From Gimesia aquarii (GTDB taxonomy: Bacteria; Planctomycetota; Planctomycetia; Planctomycetales; Planctomycetaceae): 64,000 nt of DNA. Shown here one piece after another: positions 18,862 to 28,600 of this stretch (positions are counted from its first letter, which is position 1; each line of letters opens with the position of its first letter). A program made the translations under genes and the position numbers. Under the pieces are notes generated by a model, which saw nothing but the letters and a program-made list of their open reading frames with translations, did no database searches and was not told where the DNA came from. The stretch spans positions 6,092,334-6,156,333 of the forward strand of contig NZ_CP037422.1 of assembly GCF_007748175.1 (NCBI RefSeq). The letters run 5' to 3'.

Positions 18862-20589
18862 TTATTCATATTTGAGATTATCAAAGAGTTGCTTGAGAAC
18901 CTGTTCCGGATAGAGTGCAAATGAAATCTCACGACTTTGAATGACTTCATTTGCTTTGATTTGCTGTCGCACAGAAACCAAATCCTCGTTAATCTGATCC
19001 CGCAAATTCGAAGTCAACAGAGCGAGTTCAGCATCGATTTGTTTGAATTCTCGAAAGCGTTGTCTGTTGTGGCGTCTACGTTCTGCCTGATTCATAGCTT
19101 TAGCCCGGTCTTCTCTTACCTTTTGTTGCTCGTGTATCAGAACCTGTTTTCTTTTGACTAAAGAGGCAGCTTTCGGCAATTGATTCGCATTCAAGTGTCG
19201 ATCTGAATTATAGTCCAGATCGCGCAACACCTGCAAAAGGCAAGTTTCATCACATTGCTGAATATCAAACGGTTGGCAAAAAGGTAAATATTTTGTTGCA
19301 GACAGGGTCATGTAACGAGGGGGAGTCAGATGAAAAAAACGTGTAAAAATCCGATCGGTCATTTCATCGTATTTTGCACCACCAATTCCGTGAACAAACA
19401 GGTCCCCCAGAAACAATCGAGCAAATAATGTTGTCGTCAAAGCCCGTGTTCGCAATCGAATTCCCTGTGCGGATAATTGTTTCAAAACCTTGATGCCGGC
19501 AGATAAATCGCAATTTTCCTGCATCGGCAGTGTGGTGATCACATTCTTCCCGTCCGAAAGAAGAATACGATTCTGATCCCGCTTAATGAATAATTGATGC
19601 CGGTGGGTTTCTCCGACGCGCCAGATCCAAAAGGGAGACTCGATCCAGCCATCTTGCTCTGTTAGTTCCGGGACAGGGTGTGTTTTACTTCGCACACGAT
19701 TCACTCGACGATACTCACCCAGTACTTCATTATGCGTATTTCGAAATTGTTCAGCAAATTTAAACAAATAACAAGCAAACCACAAAAATGGACTGGTTTG
19801 ACAAAGACGACTGATTGGGATTTCAAGATTTTCGATCCCCCAGCGTTGCTCTTGTGCATGGCGTGCTGCCACCAGACAATCAGCCAATCGGTCTGACACT
19901 TTCATATGAGCGATTGCAGCAGGCCAGATTTCACTCAATAAAGGTGAGGAAAGCTCTGGCCATTGTTCGAGCGCCTGTTCTGTTCGCTCTGCAAACGAAC
20001 AGAATAAGTCCTTATTTTGAATTGTTGTTTCTTCCCAGGGCTTTTTCTCGATGGATTCATCAAAAGAAATGTCTGAGAAAAAAGGTGCTGAACGAGTGCC
20101 TTGAGGTACTCGGATGGATGTAGAACTGACGAGATCGTTATCAACAATCAGATTCAGACTCAGAGTTTGTGTTTTTTGGGCGACTTTACCAATCAGTAAG
20201 TTCTTTACCCACACACCAGGATGATATAAAGCAGGCTGATGTCCAGTAATCAACAGCAAGCGCTCGTTGAAATCTTCTGGAAGCTCGATATCCTTCCCTG
20301 TCAATTCCGATGTATAGCGTACTGCTTCCTCTAAAACAGCACGACGAGCCCATTCTCTAAGACCGGATATGATTTTGCCGCTTCGGTCCCGTGAACAGGC
20401 TTTGAACACTCTACGATTTTCTTCGGCATCACTGAGCATCTGACTCAGCTCAGGACGGGAAAAAATCGCGTCGTCATATCGCGGAACCAATAAATCCTGT
20501 TTCTCCCATAATAGTTCTGGGACCGTACCAGGACCAGAATCAAATCGGGAATCGGGATTCTTACAAGGAAAAGTAGTCACTGAAGACAT
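18862..20589 (-). CDS. Uncharacterised protein with BshC-like N-terminal motif
   Basis: Protein of 575 residues, no signal peptide. LLITGHQPALYHPGVWVKNLL near residue 112 resembles the TGQQxGLxxGPxYxxxK motif of bacillithiol synthase BshC. The GEDHD-type motif of true BshC is not seen. The C-terminal 120 residues are charged and helical (KRKQVLIHEQQKVREDRAKAMNQ), as in the coiled coil of BshC. A central HGIGGAKYDEMTDRI is notable. It could be a divergent cysteine-adding or amino-sugar-conjugating enzyme, but that is a weak guess. It converges on fetB and has no operon partner. Confidence 0.4.
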   Translation of the reverse strand: MSSVTTFPCKNPDSRFDSGPGTVPELLWEKQDLLVPRYDDAIFSRPELSQMLSDAEENRRVFKACSRDRSGKIISGLREWARRAVLEEAVRYTSELTGKDIELPEDFNERLLLITGHQPALYHPGVWVKNLLIGKVAQKTQTLSLNLIVDNDLVSSTSIRVPQGTRSAPFFSDISFDESIEKKPWEETTIQNKDLFCSFAERTEQALEQWPELSSPLLSEIWPAAIAHMKVSDRLADCLVAARHAQEQRWGIENLEIPISRLCQTSPFLWFACYLFKFAEQFRNTHNEVLGEYRRVNRVRSKTHPVPELTEQDGWIESPFWIWRVGETHRHQLFIKRDQNRILLSDGKNVITTLPMQENCDLSAGIKVLKQLSAQGIRLRTRALTTTLFARLFLGDLFVHGIGGAKYDEMTDRIFTRFFHLTPPRYMTLSATKYLPFCQPFDIQQCDETCLLQVLRDLDYNSDRHLNANQLPKAASLVKRKQVLIHEQQKVREDRAKAMNQAERRRHNRQRFREFKQIDAELALLTSNLRDQINEDLVSVRQQIKANEVIQSREISFALYPEQVLKQLFDNLKYE

Positions 20590-20781
20590 TTCAATGCTTT
20601 AAGGTGTGCTGAAATCGATTATATGAGTAGTGAAAACAGTCATTCATGAGACATGAAAACTATATCTGAGCACTCTAGTTTGACCAATTTATTACTGAAT
20701 GTCGAGCCCGTTTGAATTCAATTCAAATAGAAATGATCCTATGCGTACTATGATAAACAACTATTTTGAGTTGCTGGTAAT

Positions 20782-21558
20782 TTATTCATTGTAAGAATCG
20801 GCATGATCGTTACAACTCTCAGTCGTACAGCAGGTTAATCCAGAAGCCTGAATTTCACGATCTAGTACTTCATCGTAATACGCTTTGCGTTTGATCGCAT
20901 CATCCAATGAGCCTCCAAAACTACGTTCCTCTTCGAGATAAACGAGTGGGACAGGAAATTCAAGAAGCTTCATTCCATGTGCGGCTGCCTGGACCCAAAG
21001 CTGCAATGGCATCGCGTATCCCATGTCGGTTATCTTGAATTTTGAGAGGGACTCAATCCGATACGCTTTCAATCCACAAAAAGCATCGCTGATTTGAAAT
21101 CCCAGCTGGTCATTGATTCGCTGAGTTACTGCTACATTGATTTGTCGGCGCTCTTCAGGAGGGATACTATCGCTGGAAAAGCTTTTTAAATAACGACTCC
21201 CGGAAAGAATATCCAGTGGTTCACTTTCAAAACTTTTACGCATTTGCATGACTAAATCAGGTAATAACGCTGGTTCGTGCTGACCATCGCAGTCAATCGT
21301 TACCAGTACATCATATTTATCCAGATGATCTATTGCATAATCAAATGCACTTTTCAGGGCAGCACCGTAACCTCGATTCTGTGGATGAGAAATCACTTTG
21401 ATTCCTGTCATTGCTTTGAGCCGTTCTGGAGTTTGGTCTGAGGAGCCATCGTCAACGACCAGGATATCCTCTGCATACTTGCTCACTTCGGTCAAAACTT
21501 CGACCACATGGCTCTCTTCATTGAATACGGGTAAAGCAATCAATGCTTTCCTGCTCAT
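20782..21558 (-). CDS. Family 2 glycosyltransferase (polyprenol-phosphate transferase-like)
   Basis: Start at MSRKALIALPVFNEE with AAGGAG upstream; earlier in-frame ATGs have no ribosome site. The 258 residues form a GT-A domain: ALPVFNEESHVVEVL, ILVVDDGSSDQT, HPQNRGYGAALKSAF and VLVTIDCDGQHEP with the DxD metal site. No C-terminal membrane segments are present, so it is a soluble or peripheral enzyme like dolichol-phosphate mannosyltransferase DPM1. It may supply lipid-linked sugar to the GT-C-like protein at 5282-6709, but nothing links them directly. The C-terminal CCTTESCNDH is Cys-rich and unusual. Confidence 0.82.
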   Translation of the reverse strand: MSRKALIALPVFNEESHVVEVLTEVSKYAEDILVVDDGSSDQTPERLKAMTGIKVISHPQNRGYGAALKSAFDYAIDHLDKYDVLVTIDCDGQHEPALLPDLVMQMRKSFESEPLDILSGSRYLKSFSSDSIPPEERRQINVAVTQRINDQLGFQISDAFCGLKAYRIESLSKFKITDMGYAMPLQLWVQAAAHGMKLLEFPVPLVYLEEERSFGGSLDDAIKRKAYYDEVLDREIQASGLTCCTTESCNDHADSYNE

Positions 21559-21861
21559 ATACAGCTCCTTCAAGATTCTGGAGTTCTCTATCAGATTTGT
21601 CAGGCACAGTTTCATTGTAGGACAGATCATCACAGGGTCAACTATTCTAGTTCCGCAATGCGAACTAACGCCTGAACATTGCAAAAACTTAGAACCCGGT
21701 TGGTTGTGAGAATGGTTTAATCTTCTACAATAGAACCAGAAGATGTATTTGCAGAAGCATGAGTTTCGTTTTCAAACAAACGAGTTCGACACATCAGGCA
21801 ATATACGTAAAATCACTAACAACTAAGACAATTTACATGGAACTACGAAGGAGTTAATCGA
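21559..21861. other. Divergent intergenic region upstream of sod
   Basis: It holds the promoters for the glycosyltransferase (leftwards) and superoxide dismutase (rightwards). Only the SD AAGGAG at about 21,848 is clear; no operator or RNA was recognised. Confidence 0.4.
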
Positions 21862-22470
21862 ATGTCTTATTCGCTTCCCGATCTGCCCTATGCCTACGAT
21901 GCACTTGAGCCGCATATTGACGCGAAAACAATGGAAATTCACCATACTAAGCATCATCAGGCTTATATTTCCAAAGCAAATGCCGCTCTGGAAGGACACA
22001 GCGACCTTGCAGCCAAATCCATTGAAGATCTCGTATCTGACTTGAGTGCTGTACCAGAAGCGATTCGTGGTGCGATTCGAAATAATGGTGGTGGTCATGC
22101 TAATCACAGCTTATTCTGGACCGTGATGTCTCCGGATGGAGGGGGAACCCCCAGTGGTGATCTTGCAGAGGCTATTGACTCCACTTTTGGTAGCTTGGAT
22201 GCGTTCAAAGAACAGTTCTCCAACGCCGCTGCAACACGGTTTGGAAGCGGTTGGGCCTGGCTGTCTGTTGATGGCGGAAAATTAGTTGTTGAAAGCACCC
22301 CAAACCAAGACACTCCGCTCTCTGAAGGCCGAACTCCCATCTTGGGACTGGATGTCTGGGAACACGCATACTACCTAAACTACCAAAACAGACGCCCTGA
22401 TTACATTTCAGCATTTTTCAATGTAGTTAACTGGGATGAAGTAGCGAAGCGGTATGCTGCAGCCAGTTGA
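21862..22470 (+). CDS. sodA: Superoxide dismutase, Fe/Mn family (Mn-type signature)
   Basis: Protein of 202 residues with no signal peptide. Metal ligands are H27 in [12 protein letters not shown], a His in [11 protein letters not shown], and Asp and His in [23 protein letters not shown] and the Gly before GGHANH favour Mn over Fe. It dismutates superoxide in the cytoplasm. AAGGAG stands upstream of the ATG. A perfect hairpin terminator follows. The neighbourhood also carries fetAB and a peroxidase, a loose oxidative-stress grouping. Confidence 0.95.
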   Translation: MSYSLPDLPYAYDALEPHIDAKTMEIHHTKHHQAYISKANAALEGHSDLAAKSIEDLVSDLSAVPEAIRGAIRNNGGGHANHSLFWTVMSPDGGGTPSGDLAEAIDSTFGSLDAFKEQFSNAAATRFGSGWAWLSVDGGKLVVESTPNQDTPLSEGRTPILGLDVWEHAYYLNYQNRRPDYISAFFNVVNWDEVAKRYAAAS

Positions 22471-22610
22471 ACAGCCATTTGGTCGTGCTTTTGATTGATT
22501 TGAAACGTCTACCAGTTCAGACTAGAAATCTTCGACGTTTCAAGATTTTAAGTATCGATCAAAAACAGCTTTTGCATCGACAATCAACCCCTAAATTGCC
22601 GATGAAATGA

Positions 22611-22640
22611 AAGCGGCCTTCAAAAATGAAGGCCGCTTTT
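22611..22640 (+). terminator. Terminator after superoxide dismutase
   Basis: AAGCGGCCTTC (22,611-22,621) pairs perfectly with GAAGGCCGCTT (22,628-22,638) around a six-base loop, followed by a short T run. It lies 140 bp after the sod stop and 20 bp before the next gene. Confidence 0.85.
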
Positions 22641-22659
22641 GATATTAGGGGATTTGTGA

Positions 22660-23046
22660 ATGTCCAAACATAGCAACTACTTAGCCATTATACTCAGCAT
22701 GCTTTTTTTGCAAGTAGGCTGTAAAACCATTCCCGACTATCATCAGCCTGCTGGATTTAGTAGTACCTACCATCAGAAAATCTATCCAGAAACGGCCATC
22801 GCTTCTTTACCCGAAAGTTCGGCAGTGCGGGAGAAAGCTGATCAAGGAGTCTTTTTCCCCAACGACGTCAAAGTTAAACAACCCAAATATCATGCACCAC
22901 TGGCTGAAATCAGAGGCCCCATCACTGATGAAGAGTTGAAGAATACACGACGACGTTTGCAACTGGATAGCCTGCGAAGAGCCGATGAATTCATCAATCA
23001 AGAGCCAATCTACAACCAGAATTTCCCGGCTCCCGCCGCCTGGTAG
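22660..23046 (+). CDS. Small lipoprotein of unknown function
   Basis: Protein of 128 residues. The N-terminus MSKHSNYLAIILSMLFLQVGC is a lipoprotein signal with lipobox LQVGC, so Cys21 is probably acylated and the protein membrane-anchored outside the cytoplasm. The rest is hydrophilic, with RRRLQLDSLRRADEFINQEP suggesting a helix. No family recognised. It starts just after the sod terminator and appears monocistronic. Confidence 0.7.
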   Translation: MSKHSNYLAIILSMLFLQVGCKTIPDYHQPAGFSSTYHQKIYPETAIASLPESSAVREKADQGVFFPNDVKVKQPKYHAPLAEIRGPITDEELKNTRRRLQLDSLRRADEFINQEPIYNQNFPAPAAW

Positions 23047-23235
23047 TCCAAGTCTAGATTTCGTTTGAATGCCTGCCTTTGTAAAGATTACATATTTCAG
23101 AAAACTGGAATTCCGCCTGATATTCTGCTTTTGACAGAATTCTTAATAAGAGTTATCTTCCTGGCCTTGCTTGCTGAAAATTTAACTGTGAAATGATCTT
23201 CACAGTATATTGCCGAAACGGGAAGGACCCCAAAC

Positions 23236-23595
23236 GTGGTAACTGGTCAACATATTGTTGTCTTTGATGGTTTAAATGAAACAGAAGAAGTTCTGAAAGC
23301 AGTATTAGAGCCACAGGGTTGTCGGGTTAATCGAGTACGAATGCAGAACAGAGTTGAAGTTTCCGGTCATCAAGAAACTCCCAGTATTATTATCGTGCAT
23401 GATGATGATTCGACTGAATCCACAACAAATCAGCTCGGTTGGAACGAAGTCCCCAAAGTTATCATTGGTTCAGTAAAGGCACCAAAACCAGAGAATACTA
23501 CTGCTTCCACTCGCTTTCTCGTTCAACCATTTCAATACGCCGAATTGATTGATTCGATTGAAAGTCTCTTGCAACAACCTCAGTCAACGCATTGA
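23236..23595 (+). CDS. Degenerate receiver-domain (CheY-like) protein
   Basis: It starts at GTG, preceded by GGAAGGA. The 119 residues follow the beta-alpha pattern of a response-regulator receiver: HIVVFDGLNETEEVLKAVLEPQGCRV, PSIIIVHDDDS, PKVIIGSV and RFLVQPFQYAELIDSIESLL. The last element corresponds to the KPF loop with Lys replaced by Gln, and the first strand lacks the acidic pair. It is therefore probably a phosphorylation-independent pseudo-receiver. It precedes a histidine kinase gene on the same strand by 319 bp and could be a partner. Confidence 0.55.
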   Translation: MVTGQHIVVFDGLNETEEVLKAVLEPQGCRVNRVRMQNRVEVSGHQETPSIIIVHDDDSTESTTNQLGWNEVPKVIIGSVKAPKPENTTASTRFLVQPFQYAELIDSIESLLQQPQSTH

Positions 23596-23914
23596 CGACA
23601 CGTAATTTCTCCCCACACATCTCAGTTCGGGCTGAAGCTAGTATTTGAACATGGCTTCCCATTGGGATATGATGCTAATTAGGGTGAAAATTACACAAAA
23701 TGAGCAATGGCAACAATGAAGCGATACAATGTCCCCCCCATGGTGGATGCACGTTTGCAAAGCTTATATAAGAGCTGACTAGCGGGAATCCTGATACTCA
23801 ACTTATTCAAGAATAATCTAAATGAATCAATCCAGATATTTGCTCACTTTGAATAGATAGCAGACAATATCTCAACGTGCTGCAGGTCCAGTCGTTGGCT
23901 GGGAACAACAAACA
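23596..23914. other. Intergenic region before the histidine kinase
   Basis: No supported gene. A 23-codon ATG frame (23,700) with two Cys in CPPHGGC was noted but has no ribosome site. The rest shows no recognisable element. Confidence 0.35.
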
Positions 23915-25636
23915 ATGAAAAGGTTTATTGAGAAAGAGGTATCCAAAGCAACGCTACTGGTAATCCAGGGTGTTGATTTGGGAACTCGGTTTAAGCTCGG
24001 CACTGAACCAGCGGGAGTAGGGCGAGGTGTTCGAAACGAAATTCGGATCCTGGATACCGAAGCATCCAGACGACATGCCCTGATTTCATTCAAAAATGGT
24101 TCCTACATCATCACCGACCAGAATAGCTCTAACGGCACCCTGGTAAATGGAACACAAATTCAATCGATTAAATTAAACAATGGAGACCACATCTTAATCG
24201 GTCGCAGCCTGCTTCTTTTTTCGAATCAATCAATCGATGAAGATTCCCGCTATATGGCTGAGAAGGTCGATTTAATCAGCAATGAGGAATCTCACCACTC
24301 CAGTATTACACACGAAGTAAATCACCACTTCGATTCTGTGATTCTTGATACAGCCGACGTTTCTGGAATTATTCCACAACATGAAGTTCAAAATGACCTC
24401 CAAGCGCTTTATCGTGTTGCTGAGGCTTCTGTCAGCCCGACCATCTCCCAGGAAGAACTGCTCAAACGAATTCTCGACCTCACAATAAATACCGTAGGCG
24501 CGGACAGGGGCTGTATGTTGATCACTGACCCGCAATCGGGTGAAATCCTTCCGCAGATCTATAGTAGTAGAGAAAAGATAAAAGCTGGATCGCGTATGCC
24601 GGTCTCTCATAGCATCGTTGATTATGTCCTCAATAAAAAACAGGGAGTCCGTACTTCGGACGCACAGCGAGACCAGCGTTTTGATGGAGGAGGCAGTATT
24701 CTCCAGGCAGGAATCCGTGAAGCCATGTGTGTTCCCATGCAGGGAAGACACGAATTAATGGGGGTCATTTATGTCGATACGACAACATCACATCCTGAAA
24801 GCCTGCTAAAAAATGGTGCCGTTGAAAAATTCAGCGAAGAACATCTGAGATTACTGGTAGCGATCGGGCGTCAGTCGGCACTGGCAATTGAGAACTATCG
24901 ATTCCAAAACGCCATGTTAAAGGCGGAACGCTTTGCCGCCATGGGACAAACCATTGCCACATTGAGCCACCACATAAAAAATATTTTACAGGGAGTTCGT
25001 GGCGGTAGTTATCTGATCGACATGGGCCTGAATAAATCCGAAGAGGATTTAGTACGTAAAGGCTGGAACATTGTTGAAAAAAATCAGAATAAAATCTATC
25101 ACCTGGTTATGGACATGCTCACTTTCAGCACAGAGCGAAAGCCCGCACTGGAACCAGGATCGATCAACACTCCCGTCAAAGACGTTTATGAATTGATGCA
25201 AGCACGGGCTGAAGAATGTGGTGTTAAACTAAAGTGTGAACTGGCAGAAGATCTCCCAGACTCTGTTTTTGATCATGAGGGAATTCATCGAGCTGTTTTG
25301 AATATTGTGATCAACGCCATTGATGCCGTAGAAGGTTCTGAGAGCGAAGGGATTGTCCTGATCGAAACCACGTTTTTAGCCAAATCTGATCAGATTTTAG
25401 TTATGATTTCTGATAATGGTGCAGGCATTCCAGAAGAGCAAATCAGCAAAATCTTCAACCTGTTTGAATCGACAAAGGGTGCAAGAGGCACTGGAATCGG
25501 ACTTGCTGTGAGTCAGAAGATTATTCGAGAACATGGTGGCGAAATCAAAATCGAAAGTGAACCAGAGAAAGGCTCGCGTTTCACGCTCTCCATCCCCTGT
25601 CTGGATGAAGATCATCCACCAGTTGCTACCTTGTAG
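23915..25636 (+). CDS. FHA-GAF sensor histidine kinase
   Basis: Protein of 573 residues, cytoplasmic. An FHA domain covers about 15-105 (GVGRGVRNEI, SRRH at 51-54, SSNGTLVNG). A GAF domain follows at about 165-330 (GADRGCMLITDPQSG, AMCVPMQGRHELMGVIYVD). The H-box is ATLSHHIKNILQGVRGG, with the probable phospho-acceptor at H352. HATPase motifs follow: NIVINAIDAV (N box), DNGAGIP and GTGIGLAVSQKII. The FHA domain suggests activation by phospho-Thr signals from Ser/Thr kinases, linking the two signalling systems; the large Ser/Thr kinase gene converges on it 12 bp downstream. No cognate canonical response regulator is adjacent. Confidence 0.9.
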   Translation: MKRFIEKEVSKATLLVIQGVDLGTRFKLGTEPAGVGRGVRNEIRILDTEASRRHALISFKNGSYIITDQNSSNGTLVNGTQIQSIKLNNGDHILIGRSLLLFSNQSIDEDSRYMAEKVDLISNEESHHSSITHEVNHHFDSVILDTADVSGIIPQHEVQNDLQALYRVAEASVSPTISQEELLKRILDLTINTVGADRGCMLITDPQSGEILPQIYSSREKIKAGSRMPVSHSIVDYVLNKKQGVRTSDAQRDQRFDGGGSILQAGIREAMCVPMQGRHELMGVIYVDTTTSHPESLLKNGAVEKFSEEHLRLLVAIGRQSALAIENYRFQNAMLKAERFAAMGQTIATLSHHIKNILQGVRGGSYLIDMGLNKSEEDLVRKGWNIVEKNQNKIYHLVMDMLTFSTERKPALEPGSINTPVKDVYELMQARAEECGVKLKCELAEDLPDSVFDHEGIHRAVLNIVINAIDAVEGSESEGIVLIETTFLAKSDQILVMISDNGAGIPEEQISKIFNLFESTKGARGTGIGLAVSQKIIREHGGEIKIESEPEKGSRFTLSIPCLDEDHPPVATL

Positions 25637-25648
25637 AACCATCGCTTT

Positions 25649-28600
25649 TTAAAAGGCGAGCTTATTTCGTCCAGGTTTAGAACGGCTGTTACTGCTTCCT
25701 TTCAAGTTCTGTTCTAATTCAGATAGATTTGCCCCAATGGGCTGTTTTAATTCCGACCAGGTTGCAGCCTTACAAGTTGACAAAAGTTGAAAATCACTTG
25801 ACATAATTTTAACTAAAGGCGGAAGCTTCTGTTCTTGTAAGATGATCCCTCCTGGTGAAACTAACGGACGTTGAGTCACCTCCTCGCCGAATAGACTTTT
25901 CATAGCCTCCAAAAATGTGGTGCTCGTTGATTGAGAAGCATTCCCACTCTCAGCCAGTAAATTCAACCGCTCAATCATAAAGCCATTCGAACTACCCCAC
26001 CACTGGATTAACTTTTTCTTCTGGAGAGAGGGGGGAATAGCAAATAAAGATACAGTCCTTGATAAATCTGCACGAACAGCGGAAGTTGAGGGTGCTGGCA
26101 TAAATATCGAATCGTCGGCAAAAATTTGTAAAGAACCTGTGCCTGCTGAAGTTCCGAGAGACTCTTGAAATGTAAAAACAGATCCTCCTGGAGCAAACGT
26201 GCTTTGTTTCAAAGACACTTGAATTGACGGCGAACCCGATCTTGGTGCATCAAATGTAAAAAGATTTTGCAATCCTAATAAGAGGCCATTTTGAATCTCT
26301 AGACTAAGTCGTAATGCGCGTGACTCAACAATCGTTCCAGAAGCAGTCAGAAAAGAACGATCGATCATAACCTGGCTCGTTTGCTTCGCAGCAGCAGGCT
26401 CCACATACACAACAGATTGAAAGCGTTTCTCGTTGAACAACATCGCTTTCAAAACACATTGGTCCAATGCCACTCGACTATTCTGGCAAATCAGAAAATG
26501 CTTAGGAATGACACCTCTTCGTTCAGCTGCAATTTGGAAGTTACCACCGACCATCTCCAAAGTCGAGTTTCTTGATGTGAAGAATGAAGAAATCGCAGTC
26601 GACTTTTTATCTCGAGAACGTTTTGGAGTAGCAGAAGGTGACAGTTTTAATTGTACGATAAGTGGGCTACCACCTGCTTTTTGCTGAAATTGCAAACGTA
26701 CCTGTTTATTCTCTAATATGATGGGAGAGGTGTAGCAAATTCCTTCGCCATTTACGAGAACATTCGTAGGGCCTGATATTGCCGAACTTTTGAGAAACTC
26801 ACTTAGATCACCTTTTGTCATGTCGAAGGTAACCGTTTTCGCTTTTGTGAACACTTTACGAAGTTGATCATAATTTTGAGGTCTATCCTGATACGCGCTG
26901 ATTCGTTTCAGTTGGCCTTGGGAAAGAGATGTTAATTTGGCAGGGTCACAGCCTGCAATCAGTCCTCCTTCGGAAATCGCATAAACACTCTTCTGTTTGG
27001 AAAAATCCAGTAGAGACTTCACAAAAGCTGGAGTACGTAATTCACTCATTTTAGGAGGAATTTGATTATTAAATGCGTCTTCTGATACAACTTCTCCCCA
27101 GCTTTGCTGCCAGATACGGTGAGAATCAATTTGAAACATGTTATGAGTGTTATCGGAATCTATAGATTTTAAATAGAGAGGCCACCCCCACAGCAAACTG
27201 CTTTCCAATTGAAATTTGAGCCCACTGAAACGACTTTTATTTTGTGCGCGTAATTTATCCTGAGGCCAATTGATCAAAGAAACCATGGATGATTGCTTTT
27301 CCTTTGGATTGCCTATCAAAACAGAATTCACGACGATTATATCGGTCTGTAAGGGTGAGATTTTTGCTGTAGCATCCTGTCCAGGTTGATTTAATTTTTT
27401 TGTTTCTATTGGACCATTCAACTCAAATATGGAACGGTCAGAGAGCAGGGTACTGGAAAAGATTCTGAAAATACACGGAACATTACGTGCTTCCAAATCG
27501 CTATTGGATTTGGGTTTTATCTCCTGAGATGCCAGCTCCAGACAAGGACTTCCCTTCGTAGAAATAAAGCAATTCGAAACCAATACGTCAGCATAAGGCT
27601 GGTCGACATGAATTGCTTTCAGCTCGTCACCTGTAATCACAGAATTTTCCAGGAGAATACGTGTTTCTCCTTGAGGCCTTGCTGTTGTTGCACGAATCTT
27701 ACCGATTGAATTTACCAACCGAAAGGTCCTTTTTTGATTCGCTCCAATCAACCCAAAAGAACAGTTCTGAAATGTGATGTCACTCTGATTGATCTTAAAA
27801 ATATCGCATGTGCCAGAATCTGGAAATTGAGAAACATCACACAAAAAATGAATGCCTTGTAAACGAAGTACTCCACCAGAAAACGAGATCACATTTAGTT
27901 CTGTTTGCTTCTGTGTGACTTCATCCGCCTGAATCACTACAACCGGGTTCTGTTCCGAATCCGCCATAAGAATGAGTTCTGAGATATTTTGGAGACGATG
28001 TGGTTTCAGTAGAAAAGGTCCTTGGCCAAGCAGACGAATCACTGCTCCTTTTGAAGTGACAGCTTTCATCGCACTATTCAAACTTTGATAGATCCCGGCT
28101 TCTGACTTCCCTTTAGCTACTTTCAAAAGCGGTAAATTGGGATATGCTTTGCTGCCATTGCCTCCCCTGAGCGACATGAATCCAGTACCCCATCGAGGCA
28201 GATGCTTTTTTTCCTGACCTCGCACTGCCACATTTTGCCACTTCTCATTCGGTTTTTGATTCTGATCAGCCGCCTGACTCTTTTCCGCGTTGCTGTTGTC
28301 ATCAGAATCACCAACCGGTTTCTGGCTCGAATCATCATCAATCGACTTTGCTTGATCGGTGTTTTCATCAGGATTCTGAGCTTCAGAGTCGTCTAGATTT
28401 GCCTGCTGCTGTTGCTGCTGATCTGCTGATGCAAAGGGATTGTTCCCTTTTCCCTGTGGAGTAGGAGCGGATGAACTAAAAGTTTTGATGCCCCACCAGA
28501 TCAGTAGAATCAACAGGATCATTCCACCAATTAGCTTGGCAATCTGTATGTAATCTACGGCGACACCAGTTTCGGAAGTAGATGTATCGCTCGGAGTAAC

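Noticed and set aside
23700-23771. 23-codon frame MSNGNNEAIQCPPHGGC...
   Set aside because: No ribosome site and no homology known to me; too short to support.
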